A stretch of 64,000 nucleotides of DNA, taken from contig JAABSH010000013.1 in the NCBI GenBank assembly GCA_011390465.1, positions 18,278 through 82,277 of the forward strand, in the 5' to 3' direction. The notes under the pieces are model-generated. The model made no database searches. It was not told the origin of the DNA and worked only from the letters and a program-made list of their open reading frames with translations. This DNA comes from Desulfobacteraceae bacterium (lineage in GTDB: Bacteria; Desulfobacterota; Desulfobacteria; Desulfobacterales; Desulfosalsimonadaceae). This document shows positions 18,451 to 27,022 of this stretch, piece by piece; position 1 is the first letter of the stretch, and every line of letters starts with the position of its first letter. The position numbers and the translations under genes were made by a program.

Positions 18451-19953
18451 TCACGCCTGACCGGTCAAAAAATCCACCAGCAGCCGCACCCCGAAACCAC
18501 TGCCTCCGGCCCCGCAGTAATCGCCGGCTTTTTTGGAATAGGCCGGCCCGGCAATGTCAATATGGGCCCAGGGCGTGTCTTCCACAAATTCAGACAAAAA
18601 CAGGGCCGCCGTGATGGCCCCGCCATACCGGGTGCTGCTCATGTTGTTGATGTCCGCGAATTCACTTTTTAACAACGGCTTATAATCTTCCGGCAACGGC
18701 ATGGCCCAGCAGCGCTCGCCTGTGGCCACACCCGAGGTTACAATATCTTTTGCAAGCCCTTCATCCGCGGAAAACACCCCCGCGATCTTTTCCCCCAGCG
18801 CCACCACACAGGCTCCGGTCAAAGTGGCCATGTCGATCATGACATCCGGCTTGAACATTTTATTGGCATAGGCCAGGGCGTCAATCAGAATAAGCCGGCC
18901 TTCCGCGTCCGTGTTGCCGATTTCAATGGTTTTGCCGTTGTATGCGGTGATGATGTCGCCGGGACGGAAGGCATCGCCGGAGGGCATGTTCTCCACCACC
19001 GGAATCACCCCCACCACCCGGAATTTATGCTTGAGCCGGGCCAGGGTAATGAGAGTGGCGGCCACTGACGCGGCACCGGACATATCCATTTTCATTTCAC
19101 CCATGGAGCCGGAGGATTTCAAATTCAACCCGCCGGAATCAAAGGTCACGCCCTTGCCCACCAGCACACAGGTTTTCCGGTTTTTAACGGATTTTTTGTT
19201 TTTATAAGGATTGTAATCCAAAATCAGCAGCCGGGGCTTGCTTCGGCTGCCCGCCCCCACCGCCAGAATGGCGCCCATGCCGTTCTGGCGCAGGGTTTTT
19301 TCATCCAGCACGGAAAAAGAAAGTTCTTCTTTTTCAGCGGCTTTTACCATAGAGCGCACAAACCGATCCGGCCGTTTTTCATTGGGCGGCATGCTCACCC
19401 ATTCCCTGGCAAGTACCGTGCCCTTGCAGATGGTTTCAATCCGGGCGGGCAGCAGCCGCTGGTTTGCTGCGATTTCCGCGTCCGTAAAAAGGGCGATGGT
19501 TTTAAGGGGAATGTCTTTTTTCCCTTTTTTATATTTGTCAAAAACATGATTGCCGAGAAAGGCGCCTTCAAAAAGCGCAACGGATGCTTCCGAAGGCGTT
19601 ATTGCCAGTTTGTCCCGGGCCGGGACGCAGATCACCATGTCGGCCAGGTTTTTTTTGATCATTTGTTTTACGCATTTTCCCGCCACCTGGCGCAGGGTTT
19701 CGGGGTCCACTTTTTCTTTTTTTCCAAGGCCTGCGAACAAAATCCGTTCGGCCGCATGTTCCGGCGCATGTTCCGGCGCCGCATACAAAAGCAGTACGTC
19801 CTCTTTTTTACCGGTAAATTCTTTGATTTTTTCTGCTGTTTCCGTAAGGGCAATCACTTCCGGATCGTCATAAACAATTTCGTCTTCACATACCAGCACC
19901 ACCAGGCAGGCGGTTTTCTGATTCTGGATACTGCCGGATACAAATTTTAACAT
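18451..19953 (-). CDS. pepA: Leucyl aminopeptidase (M17 family)
   Basis: This 500-residue cytosolic metallopeptidase removes N-terminal residues from peptides. The signature NTDAEGRL lies at residues 347-354. The two-metal ligands can be placed at K267, D272 (GKGVTFDSGG), D290, D349 and E351, and the bicarbonate-site Arg is R353. The N-terminal macro-like domain covers residues 1-170. AAGGAG lies 8 bases before the ATG. A small in-frame duplication (EHAPEHAAE, about 61-69) is visible. Neighbouring genes are unrelated in function. Confidence 0.94.
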   Translation of the reverse strand: MLKFVSGSIQNQKTACLVVLVCEDEIVYDDPEVIALTETAEKIKEFTGKKEDVLLLYAAPEHAPEHAAERILFAGLGKKEKVDPETLRQVAGKCVKQMIKKNLADMVICVPARDKLAITPSEASVALFEGAFLGNHVFDKYKKGKKDIPLKTIALFTDAEIAANQRLLPARIETICKGTVLAREWVSMPPNEKRPDRFVRSMVKAAEKEELSFSVLDEKTLRQNGMGAILAVGAGSRSKPRLLILDYNPYKNKKSVKNRKTCVLVGKGVTFDSGGLNLKSSGSMGEMKMDMSGAASVAATLITLARLKHKFRVVGVIPVVENMPSGDAFRPGDIITAYNGKTIEIGNTDAEGRLILIDALAYANKMFKPDVMIDMATLTGACVVALGEKIAGVFSADEGLAKDIVTSGVATGERCWAMPLPEDYKPLLKSEFADINNMSSTRYGGAITAALFLSEFVEDTPWAHIDIAGPAYSKKAGDYCGAGGSGFGVRLLVDFLTGQA

Positions 19954-20002
19954 AACCAGACTCCTTGGGTTTTATGTTGGATAAAGGTGACGGGCGGGCC
20001 GG

Positions 20003-20761
20003 CTAGATGCTGCGTTCTTTTTTCACCATTTCCCAGGCTTCCTGAATTTCCCGGAACTTGTCATGGGCAAAGTCAACAAACTCATCCGGCAGGCCCTTAG
20101 AGGCAATGGTGTCCGGATGAAAATCCCGCACCAGCTTGCGGTACCGGGCTTTGATGGTTTCATTGGTGTCGGAACTGGAAACCCCCAGAAGGGTGTAATA
20201 TTTATCCGAATCCGGCGCGTACCGGGACCGGAAGGCCTGATACCGGTCATCTGAGAGATGGAAAATCCCCGCGGCAGACCGGATCAGCTGCTCTTCGGTC
20301 CCGTGCAGTTCCCCGTCCGCCAGGGCCACCCGGAACAAAATATCCATCATCAGGTCCAGAAGCTGGGGCTGATCGTGAAACTGCCCGTAAAACTGCCGGG
20401 CAAAATCCTCAAAAGATTCAGAAGATGCCATGGCGGTGCGGAAAATATTTTCCGCTGCCAGGCGGCTCTGGGCGTTCAAATGAAGATCTTCCGTCATAAA
20501 CTGCCGCACGGACTGGATTTCCGGTTCGGTCACCCGGCCGTCCACCTGGACCAGCCTTGCCAGCATGGAAAAGGATGCCACAAAAAAGGTCATCTGCGCG
20601 GTTTCGTTGGTGGACAGGCGATTGTTCTGATTTGCGACGCTGCCCTGATTCTTGCTGTCTCCGTCAAACATATGGCCGAAGGCCGCGCCGGCCACCGCCC
20701 CCACGGGCCCGCCCACGGCAAATCCGAGGGTACCGCCCACAATTTTACCCAACCAGCTCAT
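20003..20761 (-). CDS. DjlA-like co-chaperone (TerB domain plus J domain)
   Basis: This 252-residue protein starts with a glycine-rich hydrophobic segment (residues 8-30, GGTLGFAVGGPVGAVAGAAFG) like the membrane dimerisation helix of DjlA. A TerB-like helical domain follows (about 52-178), then a C-terminal J domain (187-250) with the HPD motif at 215-217. J proteins stimulate DnaK ATP hydrolysis; DjlA does so at the inner membrane. Its ATG overlaps the cinA stop by one base (TAATG), so the two are translationally coupled. Confidence 0.87.
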   Translation of the reverse strand: MSWLGKIVGGTLGFAVGGPVGAVAGAAFGHMFDGDSKNQGSVANQNNRLSTNETAQMTFFVASFSMLARLVQVDGRVTEPEIQSVRQFMTEDLHLNAQSRLAAENIFRTAMASSESFEDFARQFYGQFHDQPQLLDLMMDILFRVALADGELHGTEEQLIRSAAGIFHLSDDRYQAFRSRYAPDSDKYYTLLGVSSSDTNETIKARYRKLVRDFHPDTIASKGLPDEFVDFAHDKFREIQEAWEMVKKERSI

Positions 20762-22023
20762 TAATTATCCTTTGTCATAAAAGTTCGAAACAAATCCAAC
20801 GCACATATGGCAAAAATCTGCTTGTTTGACAAGCGCTCTTTAAACGGCGAATGGAAAGTTTTTGCCATGGTCCGGTCTTTGGCGGATATGCCGACACAAA
20901 CCGTGCCCACGGGTTTGGCATCGGTTCCGCCGTCAGGGCCGGCAATGCCGGTGGTGGCAAGCCCGAAATCAGCGCCGGAAATCCTGCGCGCACCGTCCGC
21001 CATTTCCCGCGCGGTTTCTTCGGACACGGCCCCGTATTTTTCAAGGGTTTTGCCGGACACTCCCAGCACGGTTTTTTTGGCGCTGTTTGCATAGGTGACC
21101 CCGGAAAACAAAAAATATTCTGAACTGCCGGGCACATTGGTCAGCAGATGGGAAATAAGCCCGCCGGTGCAGCTTTCCGCCACTCCGATGGTGGCACGGG
21201 CGGTTTTCAGAAGCCCTGCGACTTCCTGCTCCATGGATTGTCCGGCAAGGGAAAAAACCCTGTCCCCGAGCCGGGCCGCGCACCACTGAGCGGCTTTTTC
21301 AATTTCCAGCAGGGATTGTGCTGAATTTTCCGCTGCTGCCGTCATTTTTACCGTAATCACGGGAAAACGCGCCAGCATGCCCAGTTTGATTCCGGGAAAC
21401 CGGAGCGGCAGGTCTTTGAGTTTGTCATTTACCAGGGCCTCAGGCAGGCCGAACACGGAAAGGTCCCGCCGCAGTGGAGCAGATGATTTTTTCCCCTGAA
21501 CCGATAAAATGTCCGACAAAATTTTCGGGACCACAGATTTGGCAAACATTTTTTCCATTTCCCATGGCACCCCCGGCAGAAAATAACACCGGCAGCTGCC
21601 GATGGTCATGCAAAATCCCGGGGCCGTGCCGGCGGTATTTATAATGGGTTTTGCCCCCTTCGGCAGCATGGCCTGCTTGATGTCCGACCCGGACATGCTT
21701 CGGGAAAACCGGGCAAAATAGGCTTCAATGGAGGACGCGGCCGTCTGATCCAGGTGCACGTCAACACCGGCGGCACGGGCAGCGGCTTCCGCGCTCAGAT
21801 CATCCACCGTGGGCCCAAGCCCGCCGGTAACCACCGCGATGTCCGCCCGGGCTCCGATTTCCAGAAGTATGGCCGCCAACGCGTCCAGATCATCCCCCAC
21901 ACAGGTATGGCGGGTGACGGTGACGCCGATTTCATCCAGTCCGGCGGCTAAAAACGCTGCATTTGAATCCACCAGCGCACCCGTTAAAACTTCATCGCCG
22001 GTGGATAATATTTCTCCGATCAT
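20761..22023 (-). CDS. cinA: CinA-like nicotinamide-nucleotide amidohydrolase / competence-damage protein
   Basis: This 420-residue protein has an N-terminal MoaB/MogA-like (COG1058, ADP-ribose pyrophosphatase) domain (STGDEVLTG, VTGGLGPTVDD) and a C-terminal PncC amidase domain (GVAESCTGGLISHLLTNVPGSSEYF; TGIAGPDGGTDAKPVGTV). The pair recycles pyridine-nucleotide by-products. The start is placed at the ATG at 22023, which has AGAGGA a few bases upstream; an earlier Met 11 codons upstream lacks a ribosome site. It is divergent from the trp operon, whose promoter lies just before it. Confidence 0.91.
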   Translation of the reverse strand: MIGEILSTGDEVLTGALVDSNAAFLAAGLDEIGVTVTRHTCVGDDLDALAAILLEIGARADIAVVTGGLGPTVDDLSAEAAARAAGVDVHLDQTAASSIEAYFARFSRSMSGSDIKQAMLPKGAKPIINTAGTAPGFCMTIGSCRCYFLPGVPWEMEKMFAKSVVPKILSDILSVQGKKSSAPLRRDLSVFGLPEALVNDKLKDLPLRFPGIKLGMLARFPVITVKMTAAAENSAQSLLEIEKAAQWCAARLGDRVFSLAGQSMEQEVAGLLKTARATIGVAESCTGGLISHLLTNVPGSSEYFLFSGVTYANSAKKTVLGVSGKTLEKYGAVSEETAREMADGARRISGADFGLATTGIAGPDGGTDAKPVGTVCVGISAKDRTMAKTFHSPFKERLSNKQIFAICALDLFRTFMTKDN

Positions 22024-22049
22024 TTTGTTTCCTCTTTCCAAAAAAGCAC

Positions 22050-22078
22050 TTGACAAAAAATTAAGTTCTATTTATTTC
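22050..22078 (+). promoter_or_regulatory. Probable sigma-70 promoter of the trp operon
   Basis: A perfect -35 box TTGACA (22050-22055) is followed after 17 bases by TATTTC. The predicted transcript would begin near 22085, about 65 bases before the trp leader peptide. It lies in the short divergent gap next to the cinA start. No TrpR operator-like palindrome was seen, so attenuation may be the main control. Confidence 0.55.
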
Positions 22079-22151
22079 ATTAAAATCTGTAAATCACAAT
22101 AAAAGATAACAGAAATAATTTACCCTAAAATAAAAAATAACAATTGAACAA

Positions 22152-22229
22152 ATGACGACTCGAAAAAAAATCAACACACATAACTGGTGGTGGTGGCAGG
22201 CGCACATAAGGAAGCTTGCTCACGGGTAG
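22152..22229 (+). CDS. trpL: trp operon leader peptide with four tandem Trp codons
   Basis: This 25-codon open frame reads MTTRKKINTHNWWWWQAHIR, then KLAHG and a stop. Residues 12-15 are four consecutive TGG codons, the hallmark of a ribosome-stalling sensor of charged tRNA-Trp. It lies 162 bases upstream of trpE and is followed by two intrinsic terminators. When tryptophan is scarce the ribosome should stall at the Trp run and favour an antiterminator; when plentiful the terminator forms. No strong Shine-Dalgarno is seen before the ATG. Confidence 0.88.
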   Translation: MTTRKKINTHNWWWWQAHIRKLAHG

Positions 22230-22268
22230 ACGGGTATATACAAACATAAAACCATAAAAACCATCAGG

Positions 22269-22300
22269 ACCGCGGGAAGCTTCACCTCCGCGGTTTTTTT
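22269..22300 (+). terminator. trp attenuator: first intrinsic terminator
   Basis: The stem ACCGCGG (22269-22275) pairs with CCGCGGT (22288-22294) across a 12-base loop and is followed directly by a run of T. The loop contains AAGCTTC, which is the exact complement of GAAGCTT at 22211-22217 near the end of the leader peptide, so an alternative pairing is possible. Confidence 0.85.
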
Positions 22301-22305
22301 ATCTC

Positions 22306-22344
22306 AAAAAAAGACCGCGGAAAATTCCTTCGGTCTTTTTTTTT
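22306..22344 (+). terminator. trp leader: second intrinsic terminator
   Basis: A-rich arm AAAAAAAGACCG pairs with CGGTCTTTTTTT; the loop can pair further (GGAA/TTCC). A run of nine T follows. It lies just after the first terminator and ~47 bases before the trpE start, giving a tandem arrangement. The A-rich arm would also make it work on the opposite strand toward cinA, although no gene is read in that direction through it. Confidence 0.78.
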
Positions 22345-22391
22345 GCGGTAAAAATCGTCTTATACCGTCATTATATACACAAGGAGAAAAA

Positions 22392-23936
22392 ATGTACTTA
22401 CAGCAATTCCCAACCCCGGAAACCTTTGCCCGGCTTTTTGACGAGCACAATGTGGTTCCCCTGTGCCGGGAAATACTGGCGGATATGGATACACCGGTGA
22501 CGGTGCTCAAAAAAATCTATTCCTCAGCCAGCCCCGCGTTTTTGTTTGAAAGTGTGGAAGGCGGAGAGCGCTGGGGCCGGTACAGCTTTTTAAGCGTTTC
22601 CGCCCGCACCCATGTCCGGATTTTTACTTCTCATGTGGAAATCACCAAAAACGGTCATCAGGAAAAAATTGCCCACCACAATGATCCGTTTTCCATTTTG
22701 CGGGAATTCATGAAGCGTTACCAGCCGGCGGTAATGACCGATCTGCCCCGGTTCTGGGGCGGCCTGGTGGGGTATCTTACCTATGAGACGATCTCGTTTT
22801 TTGAAAAAATTCCAAACCGCCTGCCCGCGGACCGGCCCCTGGCCCATTTTATCATGCCCGATGAAATGCTGATATTTGACAACATCCGCAACACCCTCAT
22901 GATGGTGGCCATTGCCTTTAAAAAAGATCATGCGGATGCGGATGCGGCGTTTTCCGCACTGACGGACAAAATTCAGCGGCTGGAGGCCAAAATATCCCGG
23001 AGCCTCCCGAATGAAACAGACGAACGGGATAAGACGAATGAAACGAAAAACACGGAAATACCCGATCAATCTTTTGCGCTATCGCCTTTGGTGAATGAAA
23101 CGGATTTCCGCGCCACCGTGGAAACCATTAAATCCGCCATCACCGCCGGCGAAGTAATTCAAACCGTTATTTCCCAGCCGTTTGTGTGTGATGCCCCAAA
23201 GGATCTGATCGCCCTTTACCGGGCCCAGCGATACATTAATCCGTCTCCGTATCTTTTTTTCATGCACCTGGATCACACCATTCTGGTGGGATCTTCGCCG
23301 GAAACCATGGTGCGCCTTGAAAACGGGGTGGCCACTCTCCGGCCCATTGCCGGCACCCGGCCCCGGGGGAAAACGGAACAGGCGGACCGGGCCCTGGCGG
23401 ATGAGCTGCTGGCGGATGAAAAGGAACGGGCCGAACATCTCATGCTGGTGGATCTGGGCAGAAACGACCTGGGCCGGGTGGCGGAAACCGGAACCGTGCA
23501 GGTAACGGATTTGATGACCATTGAGCGATACTCTCACGTCATGCACATGGTGTCCAACATCAAATGTGATTTAAAACCGGAATATGACGCATGGGATCTC
23601 ATGGCTGCGGGATTTCCTGCGGGCACCCTTTCCGGAGCCCCCAAAGTGCGGGCCATGGAGATTATCGCGGACCTGGAAAAATATCCCCGGGGCCCCTATG
23701 GGGGCGCGGTGGGCTATATTTCATTCACCGGAAACATGGATCTGGCCATTACCATCCGCACCGCCTGCATTGAAAACGGGCAACTGACGGTAAATGCCGG
23801 GGCCGGCATTGTGTTTGATTCCGATCCGGAAACAGAACGGCAGGAGACGGTTAACAAGGCCATGGCCATCCAAAAGGCCCTTGAGCTCCTGGCACCGGCA
23901 TCGCAAAAAAATTTATCGGGAGATCATAAAAAATGA
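22392..23936 (+). CDS. trpE: Anthranilate synthase component I
   Basis: This 514-residue enzyme converts chorismate, with ammonia from TrpG, to anthranilate. The N-terminal half holds the feedback site (FLFESVEGGERWGRYSFLS, about residues 53-71). The catalytic chorismate-binding half has SSPETMVRLENG, PIAGTRPRGKT, DLGRNDLGRV and AGFPAGTLSGAPKVRAME. A non-conserved insert rich in Glu/Asn/Thr joins the halves at about 205-225. AAGGAG lies just before the ATG. The stop overlaps trpG by 4 bases. Control is expected from the upstream attenuator. Confidence 0.96.
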   Translation: MYLQQFPTPETFARLFDEHNVVPLCREILADMDTPVTVLKKIYSSASPAFLFESVEGGERWGRYSFLSVSARTHVRIFTSHVEITKNGHQEKIAHHNDPFSILREFMKRYQPAVMTDLPRFWGGLVGYLTYETISFFEKIPNRLPADRPLAHFIMPDEMLIFDNIRNTLMMVAIAFKKDHADADAAFSALTDKIQRLEAKISRSLPNETDERDKTNETKNTEIPDQSFALSPLVNETDFRATVETIKSAITAGEVIQTVISQPFVCDAPKDLIALYRAQRYINPSPYLFFMHLDHTILVGSSPETMVRLENGVATLRPIAGTRPRGKTEQADRALADELLADEKERAEHLMLVDLGRNDLGRVAETGTVQVTDLMTIERYSHVMHMVSNIKCDLKPEYDAWDLMAAGFPAGTLSGAPKVRAMEIIADLEKYPRGPYGGAVGYISFTGNMDLAITIRTACIENGQLTVNAGAGIVFDSDPETERQETVNKAMAIQKALELLAPASQKNLSGDHKK

Positions 23937-24502
23937 TTGTTATGATTGATAATTATGATTCGTTTACCTATAATCTGGTGCAGTACCTGCGCCAGCTGGG
24001 ACAAGACATCAGTGTGCTTCGAAATGACGCGTTCACCCTGAAAGATCTTGAAAAACCGGAAATCACCGGTATTGTCATTTCCCCCGGCCCGGGCAGCCCC
24101 GAATCCGCGGGCCTGTCCATTTCCGTGATCCGGCATTTTTCCGGCAAAATTCCGATTCTGGGGGTCTGTCTGGGTCACCAGGCCATTGCCGCCGCATTCG
24201 GGGGAAAGATTATGTCGGCAAAAAAAATCATGCACGGCAAAACTTCCATGATAACGGCCGACGGCAAAACCCTTTTTCATAAAATCAATAAGCCGTTTTC
24301 CGCCATGCGGTATCATTCCCTTGCCGTGTCCCGGGACCAGCTGCCCGACTGTCTGGAGATCAGCGCGGAAACCGAAGACAAAGAAATCATGGGACTGCGG
24401 CACCGGCGCCACCCCACGGAAGGCATTCAGTTTCACCCGGAATCCATTATGACACCGGTGGGAAAACGGGTTTTACGGAATTTTATCACCCTTGGCAGGT
24501 GA
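23933..24502 (+). CDS. trpG: Anthranilate synthase component II (glutamine amidotransferase)
   Basis: This 189-residue class I amidotransferase releases ammonia from glutamine for TrpE. The oxyanion block SPGPGSPES starts at residue 50. The nucleophile is Cys79 in GVCLGHQAI, with His168 and Glu170 in QFHPES completing the triad. It overlaps trpE by ATGA. Such subunits may also serve PabB; no pabB is seen in the window. Confidence 0.96.
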   Translation: MIVMIDNYDSFTYNLVQYLRQLGQDISVLRNDAFTLKDLEKPEITGIVISPGPGSPESAGLSISVIRHFSGKIPILGVCLGHQAIAAAFGGKIMSAKKIMHGKTSMITADGKTLFHKINKPFSAMRYHSLAVSRDQLPDCLEISAETEDKEIMGLRHRRHPTEGIQFHPESIMTPVGKRVLRNFITLGR

Positions 24503-24531
24503 CAGGGATATTAAAAAACAGGAGACACCCC

Positions 24532-25548
24532 ATGTTTAAATCATTGCTCAATAAACTCATGCACCGGGAAAACCTGACCGAAATCGAAATGTCGCAGATG
24601 ATGACAGAAATTTTTTCCGGCAATATTACCGATGCCCAGATCGGCGCGTTCATGGGCTCCCTGGCCACCAAAGGGGAAACCTTTGAAGAACTTGCCGGCG
24701 CGGCCACGGCCATGCGCAGAAAAGCCCTTCGCATTGAAACCATGGCCCAGACCCTTGTCGATACCGTTGGCACGGGCGGCGACGGCGCCAAAACCTTTAA
24801 TATCTCCACCACCACCGCTTTTGTGGTGGCCGGCTGCGGCGTGAGTGTGGCCAAGCACGGCAACCGGTCTGTTTCCAGCCAGTGCGGATCAGCCGATGTG
24901 CTTGAAGCCCTGGGCATGAAAATTGACGTTGATCCGGAAATCATCGAAGAAGCCATTGCTGAAATCGGCATCGGATTTTTGTTCGCGCCCATTTACCACA
25001 GTGCCATGCGCTTTGCCGCCAATGCCAGAAAAGAAATCGGCCTCAGAAGCATCTTTAATATGCTCGGCCCCCTGACCAACCCGGCGGCGGCAAACTGTCT
25101 GCTCATCGGCGTCTTTGCGCCCGAATTAACCGAAATGTTTGCCCGGGCCTTAAAGCTTCTGGGGGCCCGGCGCGCTTTTGTGGTCTACGGTCACGACGGC
25201 ATTGATGAAATCACGGTGTGCGCGCCCACCCGCGTATCTGAACTTAAAGAGGGCCAAATCCGCACCTATGATATTTTTCCGGAACAGTTTTTCGGCGAAC
25301 TTGCCGCCCCCGGGGCCATGGCCGGCGGCCCGCCCCTGGAAAACGCAGAAATCACAAAACAGATTTTAAACGGGGAACCCGGCCCCCGGCGCAATGTGGT
25401 GCTGATCAATGCTGCCGCGGCCCTGGTATTGGCGGAAAAAGCCCCTGATGTAACAACCGGTATTCAACTGGCGGAAACCGCCATTGACAGCGGCGCGGCC
25501 TTGTCCAAACTCAACGCCCTGATTGATTTTACCCGGGAGAACGGATAA
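24532..25548 (+). CDS. trpD: Anthranilate phosphoribosyltransferase
   Basis: This 338-residue enzyme transfers phosphoribose from PRPP to anthranilate. The PRPP-binding motif VGTGGDGAKTFNIS and the block KHGNRSVSSQCGSADVLEALG are intact, and LGPLTNPA is present. The start is set at the ATG with AGGAG 8 bases upstream. A GTG overlapping the trpG stop (24499) is open but has a weaker site and adds a polar tail. It is a separate gene, not fused to trpG. Confidence 0.95.
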   Translation: MFKSLLNKLMHRENLTEIEMSQMMTEIFSGNITDAQIGAFMGSLATKGETFEELAGAATAMRRKALRIETMAQTLVDTVGTGGDGAKTFNISTTTAFVVAGCGVSVAKHGNRSVSSQCGSADVLEALGMKIDVDPEIIEEAIAEIGIGFLFAPIYHSAMRFAANARKEIGLRSIFNMLGPLTNPAAANCLLIGVFAPELTEMFARALKLLGARRAFVVYGHDGIDEITVCAPTRVSELKEGQIRTYDIFPEQFFGELAAPGAMAGGPPLENAEITKQILNGEPGPRRNVVLINAAAALVLAEKAPDVTTGIQLAETAIDSGAALSKLNALIDFTRENG

Positions 25549-25550
25549 TC

Positions 25551-26339
25551 ATGGCCCCTGATTTTTTAAGCCAAATCATTGAATACAAGCAGCATGTGAC
25601 GCAAAACCAGAAAAAATACCGCTCCCTTGCAAGCCTTCGGCGGGACGCGGAGCACTGCGGCCCCGGCCGGCCCTTTACCCAATGTTTTGAAGCCGGCAAT
25701 GATGAGAGAATTCATATTATCGCGGAAATCAAACGGGCGTCTCCGTCCAAAGGAATGATACGGTTGGATCTGAATGCCGCAGATACCGCCCGGGCCTATG
25801 AACAGGGCGGCGCGTCGGCCATTTCCGTGCTCACGGAAGACCACTGGTTCAAGGGCGGTATTGAGGATTTGATTGCGGCCCGGGCAGTAACCACCCTGCC
25901 CGTGCTGCGCAAGGATTTTGTTATTTCCGAATACCAGATCTATGAATCCGCGGTTATCAGCGCGGATGCCGTGCTTTTGATTGTCCGCATTCTTTCAGAA
26001 AACCAGCTCAAAGACTACCTTGACCTGTGCGCGGAGCTGGGTCTGGATGCGCTGGTGGAAATTCATTGCCCCGGGGATATCGCGCATCTGGAAGGTACCT
26101 CCGCCCGGCTCATCGGCATCAACAACCGGAACCTCCGGACATTTGACACCGATACAGGCACCGCCGCCGGACTTGCCGGACAGCTTGCACCGCACCAGAT
26201 ACCTGTGGCGGCCAGCGGCATTGGGTGCCGCGAGGATATCCTGAAAAACAGACAAGCCGGCATCCGCTGTTTTTTAATCGGTGAAAGCATTGTGCGGGCG
26301 GATGACCCGGCGGCATTTATTCAAACGCTTATGAAGTAG
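25551..26339 (+). CDS. trpC: Indole-3-glycerol-phosphate synthase
   Basis: This 262-residue (beta/alpha)8 enzyme closes the indole ring. Family blocks are IIAEIKRASPSKGMI (about residues 57-71), SVLTEDHWFKGG, PVLRKDFVI and GINNRNLRTFD, covering the catalytic Lys and Glu residues. It starts 2 bases after trpD. It is not fused to TrpF, unlike in enterobacteria. Confidence 0.95.
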   Translation: MAPDFLSQIIEYKQHVTQNQKKYRSLASLRRDAEHCGPGRPFTQCFEAGNDERIHIIAEIKRASPSKGMIRLDLNAADTARAYEQGGASAISVLTEDHWFKGGIEDLIAARAVTTLPVLRKDFVISEYQIYESAVISADAVLLIVRILSENQLKDYLDLCAELGLDALVEIHCPGDIAHLEGTSARLIGINNRNLRTFDTDTGTAAGLAGQLAPHQIPVAASGIGCREDILKNRQAGIRCFLIGESIVRADDPAAFIQTLMK

Positions 26340-26347
26340 GTATTGTT

Positions 26348-27022
26348 ATGGAATCTTTAAATCACCGGAAATATCCGCAAATTAAAATCTGCGGGCTCAC
26401 AAAAATCCAGGAAGCCCAGAAATGCGCACAACTGGGGGCGGACGCCATTGGAATGGTATTTTTCAAACGCAGCCCCCGTTATGTCACCCGGGAAAAAGCA
26501 AAAGCCATTTGCGACGCCCTGCCGAAACATGTGGCAAAAGTGGGCGTATTTGTGGATGAACCCTTCCAATCCCTGACGGAAACAGCCTTTTTCTGCCGCC
26601 TGACCACGGTTCAGCTTCATGGAAACGAGCCCCCGAAGCTGGTCCGGGATCTTACGGCCATGGGCCTGAACGTCATCAAGGCGCTCTATATGGAACACCG
26701 GCCGTCTGTCTCCCAGGTGGGCACCTATGATGCCGCCGCCTATCTGGTGGAGTGCGCCCAGGGCGAGCTTCCCGGCGGCAATGCCATGACCTGGAACTGG
26801 GCCGATGCAAGGGAATTTGCCGCCAGTCATCCCATGGTGCTGGCAGGGGGACTGTCCCCGGACAATGTGGCACAGGCCATTTCAGAGGCCATGCCGGATG
26901 CCGTGGATGTGAGTTCCGGAGTTGAGAACCTGCCGGGTCAAAAAGACCTGTATAAAGTAAAACAATTCATCACCGCCGTCCGGTCAGGTGCCCCGGAGCG
27001 GGAATTAAGGAGGATTTTTTAA
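26348..27022 (+). CDS. trpF: Phosphoribosylanthranilate isomerase
   Basis: This 224-residue TIM-barrel enzyme opens the ribose ring of phosphoribosylanthranilate. The catalytic Cys lies in KICGLT near residue 15. VQLHGNE, and the C-terminal phosphate-binding segment VLAGGLSPDNV plus VDVSSGVE, are intact. The stop is followed with no gap by trpB. Confidence 0.95.
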   Translation: MESLNHRKYPQIKICGLTKIQEAQKCAQLGADAIGMVFFKRSPRYVTREKAKAICDALPKHVAKVGVFVDEPFQSLTETAFFCRLTTVQLHGNEPPKLVRDLTAMGLNVIKALYMEHRPSVSQVGTYDAAAYLVECAQGELPGGNAMTWNWADAREFAASHPMVLAGGLSPDNVAQAISEAMPDAVDVSSGVENLPGQKDLYKVKQFITAVRSGAPERELRRIF

